From a virus, in the IMG/VR virus record IMGVR_UViG_3300042463_001009, positions 61,892-125,891 of that record: a stretch of DNA of 64,000 nucleotides, one strand, 5' to 3'. A program made the position numbers and the translations under genes. The notes beneath the pieces are model-generated. The model saw only the letters and a program-made list of their open reading frames with translations. It did not search any database and was not told the origin of the DNA. Below are positions 16,882-24,892 of this stretch, piece by piece (position 1 is the first letter of the stretch; each line of letters opens with the position of its first letter).

Positions 16882-19254
16882 ATGGATTTATTTAATCCAC
16901 CAATAGAATTTAATTATAAAATAATGAATAGTGAATTAGAGTTTGAAACTTTTGATAATCCATATGTACAAGTTGTATGGGATGATTATGCTGAAAATTT
17001 TACTCAAGAAAAGATTAAAAGTGTTAGACATTATTTCCAAAAAAAATACAATACGACTAATGTAAATGTTATTACTAAGACTAAGGCTAGTGATGATGTC
17101 ACTCATACTGTTGACATATCTTTTAATATCTTGGACAAGAATTATCAGTCTGAATTAGTTAAAACATATCTAACATCTAAATCTTTAGAGAAGTATTTTG
17201 ATGAGGTAATTCATCTTGATGGGATTGTTGATAATAAATTATTGGTTAATAACAGTGAAGTTACCCCATTTAAACGATGGTTCATTAAGAACATTGAGTT
17301 CTCAAATTTCCTTTCATATGGTGAGAATCAGAAATTGGATTTTGAAAAATGTGATGGGATTACCGTAGTTGAGTCTAACCCACCAAATTTTGGAGGTAAA
17401 ACAGTTTTAACTGTGGATTTATTATTGTTCTTATTCTTTAATGAGACTACTAAAACATCCAAAGCCGAAGAGGTCTTCAATCGATTCACCGATAAGAATA
17501 AAGTATCCGTTAAAGGAGAAATCATTATCGATGGTGATGAATATATAATTGTTAGACATATTGAAAGAAAAAAATCTAAGGCGGGAGAGTGGAATGTTAA
17601 AACTGAATTGGACTTTTTTAAAAAGTTGTCTGACGGTAGTTTACAAAACTTTACAGGAGAACAAAGACGAGAAACAGAGGCGTTCATTAAAACTTCCATT
17701 GGGTCTAAAGAAGATTTCTTAATGACAATCTTAACTACTGCAACTAACTTAGAGGATTTAATTGATTCTAAACCAACTGCTAGAGGGCAAGTTTTGTCAA
17801 GATTCATGGGGTTAGATTTTCTTAAAAAGAAAGAAGAGGAGGGAAAGGAAATCTACAGTGATTTCTCAAAATCAATGATGTCTAACATTTATAGTAGTGA
17901 AAAGTTAAAAACCGATAATGAAGATTATAATTCTAAAATAGTTGGGTTTAATGAAGAGAACCAACAACTCCAAAAAGATTTAATTAATGTTCAGGAGAGA
18001 ATCATTAAAGGTCAGGAATACAAAGATAATTTGTTAAAGAGTAAACATAATGACATTGATAAAGAAATCAGTTTACTTTCCCCTGATAAAGTAATTTTGG
18101 ATATAACAACTCTTAAAAGTCAAAGACAAGGTGTTGAAAAACAATTTTCCGAAATAAAAGTTGTTGAACCATCATCTTTTTATCATGAGGATGAACATGA
18201 TAAAGTTAAAGAAGACTACAATGAGGAGTATAAGAAAAAAGTTGAGGTTGACCATAAAATAAAAACTATTGAGGATTTGAAGAGTTCTGTTGATGGCGGA
18301 ATTAAATGTGAACATTGTGGAATTAATTTAATGATGGCATCAATTACCCAATCTAAAATTGCCGAACTTGATGGTTATATTAAGCATAAAGACCAAATTT
18401 CGGAGTTAATGCAGGTTTTATTAGGCAAAGAACAAAGTTTCGTACAACTTAAAAAAGAGTTTGATGAGTATGAAAAAAACAAACTAATAAAAGAAAAATA
18501 CGAACTTAGTATTGAATCGTTTGATTTAAAAATTAAAAGACTCCAAGAGAAGTTAACAAAATATAATGAGTTACAGGATAAGATAACATCCAACGAAAAA
18601 ATTGAAACCCAATTAATTAAAGCGGGTTTACGTTTAGATGACCTTGATGTTGAAAAAAGTAACACAACAAAAAAAATAAACAGTAACGATTATCAAATCC
18701 AAACGTATAAAGATAAGATTGAACAAAATTTAAAAACAATTGTTAAGATTGGTGAAGAGGCGGAACGAGAAAAAATCTACAAAATTTATTTGGAAATATA
18801 TGGTAAAAACGGAGTATCAAAAATGATTATGAAAACGATGATGCCGTTAATCAATTCTGAATTACAAAGGTTGTTGGAGAATAGTTCTCATTTCAGATTG
18901 GAAGTTAATATTAATGATAAGAACGAAGTTGAGTTCCTGATGATTGATAACAATACTCAGGTAGAAAAACTTATGGCCTCAGGTTCAGGTTACGAAAGAA
19001 CAATCGCCTCTTTAGCGTTAAGAGCTGTATTAAGTAAAATTTGTTCATTACCTAAACCAAATATTGTGGTATTTGATGAAGTCTTTGGTAAAATATCTAA
19101 CGATAACTTGGATATGGTTTCCGAGTTCTTTACAAAGATTAAAGAATATTTTGAAAAAATATTTGTTATAACACATAACCCATTGGTGACCAACTGGTCT
19201 GATAATGTGGTTAAGATTAGGAAGGAAGAAAATATTAGTTTTGTGTCACAATAA
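16882..19254 (+). CDS. Rad50/SbcC-like ATPase, T4 gp46 type
   Basis: A 790-aa SMC-type ATPase. After about 130 extra N-terminal residues, FSNFLSYGENQKLDF begins the ABC head. The Walker A region reads SNPPNFGGKT (about residues 165-174). Long coiled coils flank a zinc hook, CEHCG (about 474-478). The C-terminal head has a signature-like ASGSGYERT segment (about 700-708) and Walker B NIVVFDEVFG (about 729-738). It partners the Mre11-like nuclease for end resection. It is longer than T4 gp46 (560 aa) because of the N-terminal extension. Confidence 0.85.
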   Translation: MDLFNPPIEFNYKIMNSELEFETFDNPYVQVVWDDYAENFTQEKIKSVRHYFQKKYNTTNVNVITKTKASDDVTHTVDISFNILDKNYQSELVKTYLTSKSLEKYFDEVIHLDGIVDNKLLVNNSEVTPFKRWFIKNIEFSNFLSYGENQKLDFEKCDGITVVESNPPNFGGKTVLTVDLLLFLFFNETTKTSKAEEVFNRFTDKNKVSVKGEIIIDGDEYIIVRHIERKKSKAGEWNVKTELDFFKKLSDGSLQNFTGEQRRETEAFIKTSIGSKEDFLMTILTTATNLEDLIDSKPTARGQVLSRFMGLDFLKKKEEEGKEIYSDFSKSMMSNIYSSEKLKTDNEDYNSKIVGFNEENQQLQKDLINVQERIIKGQEYKDNLLKSKHNDIDKEISLLSPDKVILDITTLKSQRQGVEKQFSEIKVVEPSSFYHEDEHDKVKEDYNEEYKKKVEVDHKIKTIEDLKSSVDGGIKCEHCGINLMMASITQSKIAELDGYIKHKDQISELMQVLLGKEQSFVQLKKEFDEYEKNKLIKEKYELSIESFDLKIKRLQEKLTKYNELQDKITSNEKIETQLIKAGLRLDDLDVEKSNTTKKINSNDYQIQTYKDKIEQNLKTIVKIGEEAEREKIYKIYLEIYGKNGVSKMIMKTMMPLINSELQRLLENSSHFRLEVNINDKNEVEFLMIDNNTQVEKLMASGSGYERTIASLALRAVLSKICSLPKPNIVVFDEVFGKISNDNLDMVSEFFTKIKEYFEKIFVITHNPLVTNWSDNVVKIRKEENISFVSQ

Positions 19255-19285
19255 TTTGATATTAACTAAATAATTTGTAATTTTG
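19255..19285 (+). promoter_or_regulatory. Bacteroidetes-type promoter (TTTG / TAnnTTTG)
   Basis: TTTG at 19255-19258, a 19-base spacer, then TAATTTTG at 19278-19285. This matches the -33/-7 consensus of Bacteroidetes housekeeping sigma. The start codon at 19298 follows 12 bases later. It should drive the 184-aa gene and the sigma gene. Confidence 0.7.
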
Positions 19286-19297
19286 TAAAAAAAACAT

Positions 19298-19852
19298 ATG
19301 AATGATAGATTAACTAGTTATATTTTATTTGTCTTTGCTAAACACGATGAACAGGAAGAGTTTATAACATCGTTAGCTGAGGAACTATCGGTCATATCCG
19401 ATTCATTAAATATAAAATTTTATTATGGGCCCGAATCTGGTATATTTACTTTTGATACCAAAGATGATTTCTCGGTTATTAAAGAATATATGGATATAAT
19501 GTTTTGTGAAAGTAAAATTGTTTATATGTTGTTACCATATGACCATGACAAAATATCAGTTGGTTTTTCGGATGATATTTATAACCACTTATTTACACAA
19601 AATGTTGGTAAAAATATATCAAGTTTTGAATCTGAGTCGCAAAAAACGTTAAGTGAAGAATTAAAAAGTAGAGTTGATTTATTTTTTGATAAGATAATTG
19701 ACGATGAGGACGATGATGAGGATGAGATTAAAAAAATTAAATCTAAACTTTCAGTTCCTTCTTTAGATGACTTACTTGATAAAATAAATGATAAAGGCCT
19801 TGTATCATTAACAAAAAAAGAACTATCTTTGCTAAAACAATACTCTAAATAA
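19298..19852 (+). CDS. Hypothetical acidic protein with a DUF6576-like C-terminus
   Basis: A 184-aa protein. The N-terminal 100 residues look like an alpha/beta domain (FVFAKHDEQEEF start). A run of Asp/Glu (about 131-143) leads into a C-terminal LDDLLDKINDKGLVSLTKKE segment. The latter resembles the short tail found in many Bacteroidetes proteins (DUF6576 type). It lies five bases upstream of the sigma gene and shares its promoter, so a regulatory role is plausible but unproven. Confidence 0.6.
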   Translation: MNDRLTSYILFVFAKHDEQEEFITSLAEELSVISDSLNIKFYYGPESGIFTFDTKDDFSVIKEYMDIMFCESKIVYMLLPYDHDKISVGFSDDIYNHLFTQNVGKNISSFESESQKTLSEELKSRVDLFFDKIIDDEDDDEDEIKKIKSKLSVPSLDDLLDKINDKGLVSLTKKELSLLKQYSK

Positions 19853-19857
19853 AAAAT

Positions 19858-20658
19858 ATGAAAGAAAAAAGCTCATCAATTTCAATTAACCAAGAAGAGA
19901 TACAAATATATCTTAAGGACATTCGTAAAATAAAAGTTATGACTCCTGAAAGGGAGAGAGAACTTGCAAAGATGATAGCTACTGAGGGTATTACCCAAAG
20001 AGAAAAAGATGCAATTCACAAAGAACTTTTAGAAGGTAATTTACGTTTTGTAATTACAGTGGCAAAACAATATCAAAATCAAGGATTAGATTTTCCTGAT
20101 TTAATAGCCGAAGGTAATTTAGGGCTAATGAAAGCCATTAATAATTTTGATTGGTCTAAAAACCTTAGATTTATTTCTTATGCGGTTTGGTGGGTTAAAC
20201 AATCAATCTTACAGTCTTTAAATGACAACTCAAGAACAATTAGATTACCTGTTAATGTTGTTCAAGATTTACATCGAGCAAAAAAAGAGGTTGAATCTAA
20301 TGGTGCTCAACTAGATGATAAATTCCAAAGGTTACCATCGATGATTGATTTGGATATGAATATTAACGAAGATGGTGATACTTTAATTGATATTATTAAG
20401 AATGACCAAGCGGAGATGCCTGATGAGATATTTAATAGTAAGGATATGTTAAAGTCAAAACTATTAAATCTTCTTGATTTTTTAGATGAAAGAGAAAAAG
20501 TGATTATTGAAGATTATTTTGGATTAACAGGGACACCAAGAACTTTAGAGGATATAGGTGGTGATTTTAACTTAACAAAGGAGAGAGTTCGTCAGATAAA
20601 ACAAAAGGCTTTAAGGAAAATAAGAAATGAAAGTGATTGTTTATACGATTATATGTAA
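19858..20658 (+). CDS. RpoD-like sigma factor
   Basis: A 266-aa sigma70-family protein. Region 1.2 is IQIYLKDIRKIKVMTPERE (about residues 12-30). Region 2 includes EGNLRFVITVAKQYQNQG, FPDLIAEGNLGLMKA and FISYAVWWVKQSI. The middle (about 140-190, region 3) is short and divergent. Region 4 has LEDIGGDFNLTKERVRQIK (about 229-247). It resembles the short (about 287-aa) Bacteroidetes primary sigma and would redirect host RNA polymerase. Position after the gp47/gp46 module parallels gene 55 of T4-like phages. It is a candidate reader of the TATTTATA elements. Confidence 0.82.
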   Translation: MKEKSSSISINQEEIQIYLKDIRKIKVMTPERERELAKMIATEGITQREKDAIHKELLEGNLRFVITVAKQYQNQGLDFPDLIAEGNLGLMKAINNFDWSKNLRFISYAVWWVKQSILQSLNDNSRTIRLPVNVVQDLHRAKKEVESNGAQLDDKFQRLPSMIDLDMNINEDGDTLIDIIKNDQAEMPDEIFNSKDMLKSKLLNLLDFLDEREKVIIEDYFGLTGTPRTLEDIGGDFNLTKERVRQIKQKALRKIRNESDCLYDYM

Positions 20659-20665
20659 AAAAAAG

Positions 20666-20699
20666 AAAACCTTCTATTTATTAAGATAGAAGGTTTTTT
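20666..20699 (+). terminator. Rho-independent terminator after the sigma gene
   Basis: A 12-bp stem (20666-20677 with 20686-20697, 8-base loop) whose right arm runs into T residues. It closes the replication/recombination transcript. Confidence 0.8.
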
Positions 20700-20724
20700 A
20701 CTTTTATAAAAAAAACAAAATATT

Positions 20725-21015
20725 ATGAAAGCAATTTTAAATTTTATTGACACTTGGGGAGTTAGAATCATTACATTATTAATATTAATTATCTTTTTTA
20801 AAACTTGTTCGACTAATGGAAAAGTTGAAAAAGTTCAAAAAAGTGTAGTGGAGACTAACATTAAAGTAGATTCATTATCACTTGAATTACAAAAACAAAT
20901 TAAGATTGAAGGTCTTAAATCTGAAAAAAGAATGATTCAATCTACTGATAGAAAAATTATGGATGTTAACAGACAGACAGAAATTGATAAAGAAATATCT
21001 CAACTTGATAAATGA
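20725..21015 (+). CDS. Membrane-anchored coiled-coil protein, 96 aa
   Basis: One N-terminal membrane segment (about residues 12-28, with a CS just after it) and a polar helical remainder. Shape fits an inner-membrane spanin or other periplasmic coiled coil. It overlaps the next gene by four bases (ATGA), so both are coupled. No family motif. Confidence 0.55.
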   Translation: MKAILNFIDTWGVRIITLLILIIFFKTCSTNGKVEKVQKSVVETNIKVDSLSLELQKQIKIEGLKSEKRMIQSTDRKIMDVNRQTEIDKEISQLDK

Positions 21016-21884
21016 AAATAATTTTTTCATGGATTAAATCCAACCCAATTAGGGCTATGTTTTTATTCCCGATTATATTAGTTGGGATTATTTCTATTTC
21101 CCACGTAGTCTCTTGGTATGATTTAGCGAATCCACTTAGTTGGGCAATCTACCTATCAATAGCTATAGAGATTGGCGCTATGACGGCATTGATTGCGGCA
21201 ACAAATCGAATTAAAGGTGGGGTGTGGTTTATGTTTGGGTTAGTTACTTTTGTACAAATGATTGGTAATATATTTTTTTCTTATAAAGAAATTGACTCCA
21301 ACGGGGAATTATTCAAATCTTGGGTAGAACTTACTGGCCCAATATGGGAAGGTTTAGGTTCTGACATTACAGATGTTGTATCATTGAAAAGATGGTTAGC
21401 ATTTTTAGAAGGTGGTTTATTACCAATAATATCTTTAACCTCATTACATTTTTTCATTAAATACGATGAAGGTAATAGGACTGTTGTTGAACCTGAAGTG
21501 TTTGAAAAAATTGTTGAAGTAATTAAAGAAGATTCAGAGAGGGACACCAATGTCCCTCACAAAGAAGATACCATACATGATACTATACATGATGAGATTG
21601 AGATTCCTGAAAGTTATTTAACACATCATACCACACATTATACCCCTCAAGTCGAAACAATTGTAGTTGAAAAAATTGTTGAGGTACCTGTTGAGGTTAT
21701 TAAAGAAGTGGAGAAAATTGTTGAGGTACTTGTTGAGGTTATTAAAGAAGTACCTGTTGAAGTAATTAGAGAAGTTGAGGTTATTAAAGAAGTATTTGTT
21801 GAGGTTATTAAAGAAGTTGAGGTCACAACAACCACAACAACTGAAGATAATATTAAAAGATTAAGTTATATAAAACCTGATTAA
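21012..21884 (+). CDS. Multi-pass membrane protein with long EVPVEVIKE repeat tail
   Basis: A 290-aa protein. Four hydrophobic segments lie in the first 160 residues. A soluble tail then has TIHDTIHDE and, from about 215 to 275, tandem VEVIKEVPVEVIKEVEK-type units before a Thr run. The regular 6-8 residue spacing of Val/Glu/Lys suggests an extended or coiled-coil stalk. Similar repeats occur at 15616-16245. It sits just before the amidase gene, so a role in lysis or membrane association is possible. Function unknown. Confidence 0.55.
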   Translation: MKIIFSWIKSNPIRAMFLFPIILVGIISISHVVSWYDLANPLSWAIYLSIAIEIGAMTALIAATNRIKGGVWFMFGLVTFVQMIGNIFFSYKEIDSNGELFKSWVELTGPIWEGLGSDITDVVSLKRWLAFLEGGLLPIISLTSLHFFIKYDEGNRTVVEPEVFEKIVEVIKEDSERDTNVPHKEDTIHDTIHDEIEIPESYLTHHTTHYTPQVETIVVEKIVEVPVEVIKEVEKIVEVLVEVIKEVPVEVIREVEVIKEVFVEVIKEVEVTTTTTTEDNIKRLSYIKPD

Positions 21885-21915
21885 GATAACTAAATAAAAT
21901 TTTAAGTTATATGTT

Positions 21916-22521
21916 ATGTTTGATATAATTAACTACAAAAAATTTAAACCTAAGGGTAAACAAAAGAAAAAATATCAAATAATACTAACCCACACCTCAA
22001 GGAACGTTACAGATTATTTAAACTCTATTAAGTATAGATACTCGGGAAATTATCCTAAAATCCCAAACTATATTATAACTATGGATGGAAAAGTATTACA
22101 ACTATTAGACAATACGGAACACACCCAATACTTTGAAGAACCTAATATTAATAGGAATTCAATTATCATTTCATTAGAAAATTTAGGATGGTTACAAAAA
22201 GAACCGTTAAAAGACTATTACGTTAACTGGATTGGTGATATTTATAAAGGTAATGTGTTTGAGAAAAAATGGAGAGACTATTTTTTTTGGCAACCTTATA
22301 CCGATATCCAAGTACAGAATACAAGTATATTGTGTAATATATTGTTTAAAGAAATGTCTATAAAACCAATGATTGTTGGGCACAACACAAAAATAAATGG
22401 TATTGAAAAATATGAAGGTGTGGTCACTAAAAGTAATTTTGATTTGAATTTTACTGATGTTAGTCCATCTTTTAATTTTGAAAAATTTTTAAAAAAAATT
22501 AATAATGAAAAAAATTGTTAA
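21916..22521 (+). CDS. N-acetylmuramoyl-L-alanine amidase (endolysin candidate)
   Basis: A 201-aa Amidase_2/PGRP-type protein. ILTHTSRN near residue 25 gives the first zinc His. IIISLENLGW (about 94-103) carries the conserved Asn/Glu region. IVGHNTKI (about 154-161) supplies another His. The W-x-PYTD-x-Q segment is typical of these amidases. It cuts the bond between N-acetylmuramic acid and L-alanine in peptidoglycan. No signal peptide, so export would need a holin. It overlaps the next gene by 17 bases. Likely the lytic endolysin, given the spanin-like pair 1 kb downstream. Confidence 0.7.
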   Translation: MFDIINYKKFKPKGKQKKKYQIILTHTSRNVTDYLNSIKYRYSGNYPKIPNYIITMDGKVLQLLDNTEHTQYFEEPNINRNSIIISLENLGWLQKEPLKDYYVNWIGDIYKGNVFEKKWRDYFFWQPYTDIQVQNTSILCNILFKEMSIKPMIVGHNTKINGIEKYEGVVTKSNFDLNFTDVSPSFNFEKFLKKINNEKNC

Positions 22522-22813
22522 ATTAAATGAATCTGAATTAATAAATTTTATTAAAAAATTTATTGCTGAAGAAGAATCTGAAGATGATTTTAATGATAAT
22601 AATTTTACGGTTGAACCTAATGTTAATATGATACCAAGAGAAAAACAACTACAAGGTATGTTTGGTAAATATGAAGACCAAGTCCCAAATGATGTTTTAA
22701 GGTATTTAAGAAAAAATCCACAACTAATTATGAACCGATTAGTTAAAATTTATGGGGATAAATTTTTAGAGTTTGCCGAAAAAGCTTACATTAAGAACTA
22801 TAAAATAAAATAA
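22505..22813 (+). CDS. Acidic protein with the shared LNESEL leader, 102 aa
   Basis: N-terminus MKKIVKLNESELINFIKKF followed by IAEEE is a clear example of the leader shared by many proteins of this phage, ending in I-A-E. The rest has acidic then basic helices. It overlaps the amidase gene by 17 bases. Possibly a processed virion protein (see findings). Function unknown. Confidence 0.6.
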   Translation: MKKIVKLNESELINFIKKFIAEEESEDDFNDNNFTVEPNVNMIPREKQLQGMFGKYEDQVPNDVLRYLRKNPQLIMNRLVKIYGDKFLEFAEKAYIKNYKIK

Positions 22814-22835
22814 TATTTAAATTAATTAAAATACA

Positions 22836-23432
22836 ATGAATAATTCGCACGATGAAATTAAAAATTTATTAAAAGCCTCTAGAAAATTATTAAATAATGA
22901 GACTATTAATGAAGATATCCGTAGACAATATGGGGTATTAACCGAACAAGGTGTTGACATGACTGACGATAATGTTACTAAAAAACTTAATATTACACAA
23001 TCTGTTGAAGACGAAATAGATGATAATACAGAATCCTCAAAAGATAAAACACAAGGGTATAGAATATCTGGTGGTGTATTGGTTTTACATGGTAAAACCC
23101 AAACTGAATTAGAATTAACAACTGATGAAAAAACTGCATTCCAAGAAACTATGGATGAGTTTGTTACTGGGGTTTCTGATTTAGTTGATTTTAATAAGTT
23201 AAATGTATTCCCAAACAATGTTGAATGGTCGGGTAAAATAATTGATTTTGATATTGAGTTTTTTTTCACAATTGGCGAAGAAAATGGAGTTTATATTAAT
23301 GGACAAATGATTAAGGTAGATGATAAATTTTTAGATATGGTTAATAAATTAAAAACTTTTTATGAAAAGTTTAAATCAAAATGGGCTAAAATTATGGCAT
23401 CAAGAAAAAAAACAAAAAAAACCGAAGAATAA
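22836..23432 (+). CDS. Hypothetical acidic protein, 198 aa
   Basis: The N-terminal 30 residues are helical (IKNLLKASRKLLNNE), loosely like the shared leader, and are followed by a disordered acidic stretch. A compact domain spans about 70-180 and the end is very Lys-rich (KKTKKTEE). It overlaps the next gene start by one base (TAATG). No family recognised. Confidence 0.55.
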   Translation: MNNSHDEIKNLLKASRKLLNNETINEDIRRQYGVLTEQGVDMTDDNVTKKLNITQSVEDEIDDNTESSKDKTQGYRISGGVLVLHGKTQTELELTTDEKTAFQETMDEFVTGVSDLVDFNKLNVFPNNVEWSGKIIDFDIEFFFTIGEENGVYINGQMIKVDDKFLDMVNKLKTFYEKFKSKWAKIMASRKKTKKTEE

Positions 23433-23773
23433 TGAAAAAATTTTTTAATGAACAAACAATTTTATTATTAATTATTGCCGTATTGGCAATTTGGAATATA
23501 TTCAACACTAACAGTATTAAAACGGATGTTGATTCATATAAAGATAAGATAAAGACAATTCAAGTACAAGTAGACTCTGTCCAAACGGTAAATAAAGAAA
23601 TTGATGGAAAAATTGGTAAAGTTGACAAAAAAATTGTTAATGTTACTAAAGAGATTCATCATATTGATAATACAATAACAATAGTAAAAAATAACACAAA
23701 TGAAAAAATTAATACTGCTGACAATTTTGGCGTTAACGAGCTTGAATTGTTTTTCGCAAACAGGTACCAATAA
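23432..23773 (+). CDS. Inner-membrane spanin-like protein (Rz-like), 113 aa
   Basis: N-terminal membrane segment (about residues 8-26) then a coiled coil of repeated IDGKIGKVDKKIVNV type reaching residue 90. Its 3' part is overlapped for 74 bases in another frame by the next gene, which has a secretion signal. This is the arrangement of Rz/Rz1 spanins that fuse inner and outer membranes in lysis. Assignment rests on topology and overlap, since spanins have little sequence conservation. Confidence 0.55.
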   Translation: MKKFFNEQTILLLIIAVLAIWNIFNTNSIKTDVDSYKDKIKTIQVQVDSVQTVNKEIDGKIGKVDKKIVNVTKEIHHIDNTITIVKNNTNEKINTADNFGVNELELFFANRYQ

Positions 23774-24122
23774 AGAATCAGACACCACTAAAGTTGTTTT
23801 AACTAAAGAGGTTGCTAAACAAATTGTGAAAGACTTGATTAGGCTAGATGGATGTCAAGAAGAGTTAAAATTAACTCAAAATAAAATTATTAAACTTGAA
23901 GAAAGAGAAATTCAAAAAGATACAATCATTTCTTTATTGAGAGATAAAGATAAGAATAACCAATTTGTTATTACTCAAAAAGATAAACAATTACAAATAT
24001 CTGACGAGTTATCTAAAAGTTTAGGTAAAGAATTAAAAAGTTCTAAACGTACCACTTCCTTATATAAATTAGGAACTTTAGTTGGGATTATATCAACATC
24101 ACTTTTATTAATTATTAAATAA
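23700..24122 (+). CDS. Secreted, tail-anchored coiled-coil protein, outer spanin candidate
   Basis: A 140-aa protein. A signal peptide (MKKLILLTILALTSLNCFSQ) is followed by a long polar helix with repeated Lys/Glu. A final hydrophobic segment (about 121-139) ends at Lys. The NCFSQ end could be a signal peptidase I site or a weak lipobox with Cys 17. It overlaps the Rz-like gene by 74 bases out of frame. An Rz1-like role is plausible, though the C-terminal membrane segment is atypical. Confidence 0.5.
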   Translation: MKKLILLTILALTSLNCFSQTGTNKESDTTKVVLTKEVAKQIVKDLIRLDGCQEELKLTQNKIIKLEEREIQKDTIISLLRDKDKNNQFVITQKDKQLQISDELSKSLGKELKSSKRTTSLYKLGTLVGIISTSLLLIIK

Positions 24123-24123
24123 C

Positions 24124-24855
24124 ATGAAAATTAAAGAAACATATTCTGGTGACCTAAAAACTAAAATGGCGGATGAAATGAGTAAAACAGGTGTTTTCTC
24201 ACAAGGTTCAGACGCGGTCCAAACTGCAAACTCTTTTATTAGAAGTATACCTGAAAGTAAAAACAAAAAAGAAGAGATTATTCGTAAACCATTAAAGAAA
24301 GGTTTTACCAATAAGTTAGTTAGTACTAAAAAAATAACAAAACCTATAGGCAAATTAACTATGGGAATGCCAATAATGGGTGAAAAAAAAACAGAATCAA
24401 CAGAATCAACAGGTTCAGGTTCTGCGGGAGGATTCTCAGAGCCATTATTCTCAACAACTAAAAAAGAAATGGAAGAAAATACGTTCAAAGCCCCAAAACT
24501 AACTATGTTTTCGGATGAAAAACCAAAACTTAAAAAAGTTGAGGCGACAGAAGCTACAGGTTCATCATCTTCAGGTGCTTATGAAACCAATGCGGCTTGG
24601 GCAAAATCCACAAGTAAAAAAGATTGGAGAGGTAAATCTAAACCTCAAATACCTGGAGGTAAGTTCGTCCAAGTTAAAGAGAAGTGTAAAAAATTCCCAT
24701 ACTGTAATCAAGGAGATATTAAAGCTTTAAAAATATTTGAAAACAATACTGTTAAAAAAGTGATTACAAATATTAGTAAAAAACATAACATAAGTGAAAA
24801 CGTGATTAAAACGATACTATCTTATGAGTATGAAAATAGTAAATCTAACAAATAA
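24124..24855 (+). CDS. Low-complexity basic protein, 243 aa
   Basis: Rich in Lys, Ser, Thr and Gly with repeated TESTGSGSAG and TEATGSSSSG stretches. Conserved-looking parts are an N-terminal MKIKETYSGDLKTKMADEM and a C-terminal segment with CKKFPYCNQG. The C-terminal 40 residues are helical. It may be a nucleic-acid-binding or virion-associated protein. No family recognised. Confidence 0.5.
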   Translation: MKIKETYSGDLKTKMADEMSKTGVFSQGSDAVQTANSFIRSIPESKNKKEEIIRKPLKKGFTNKLVSTKKITKPIGKLTMGMPIMGEKKTESTESTGSGSAGGFSEPLFSTTKKEMEENTFKAPKLTMFSDEKPKLKKVEATEATGSSSSGAYETNAAWAKSTSKKDWRGKSKPQIPGGKFVQVKEKCKKFPYCNQGDIKALKIFENNTVKKVITNISKKHNISENVIKTILSYEYENSKSNK

Positions 24856-24870
24856 ACTGAAATATTTAGA

Positions 24871-24878
24871 TATTTATA
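24871..24878 (+). promoter_or_regulatory. TATTTATA element upstream of the EF-hand-like repeat protein
   Basis: Exact TATTTATA 14 bases before ATG 24893. It supports that ATG over the in-frame start at 24824. Confidence 0.55.
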
Positions 24879-24892
24879 TTAAAAACAAGAAA

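Noticed and set aside
17328-17807. Minus-strand 159-aa frame inside the Rad50-like gene
   Set aside because: Fully contained in a well-supported gene with clear ATPase motifs on the other strand.
21647-21835. Minus-strand Ser/Thr-rich frame opposite the EVPVEVIKE repeats
   Set aside because: Shadow of the in-frame repeat on the plus strand; low complexity and no start signal.
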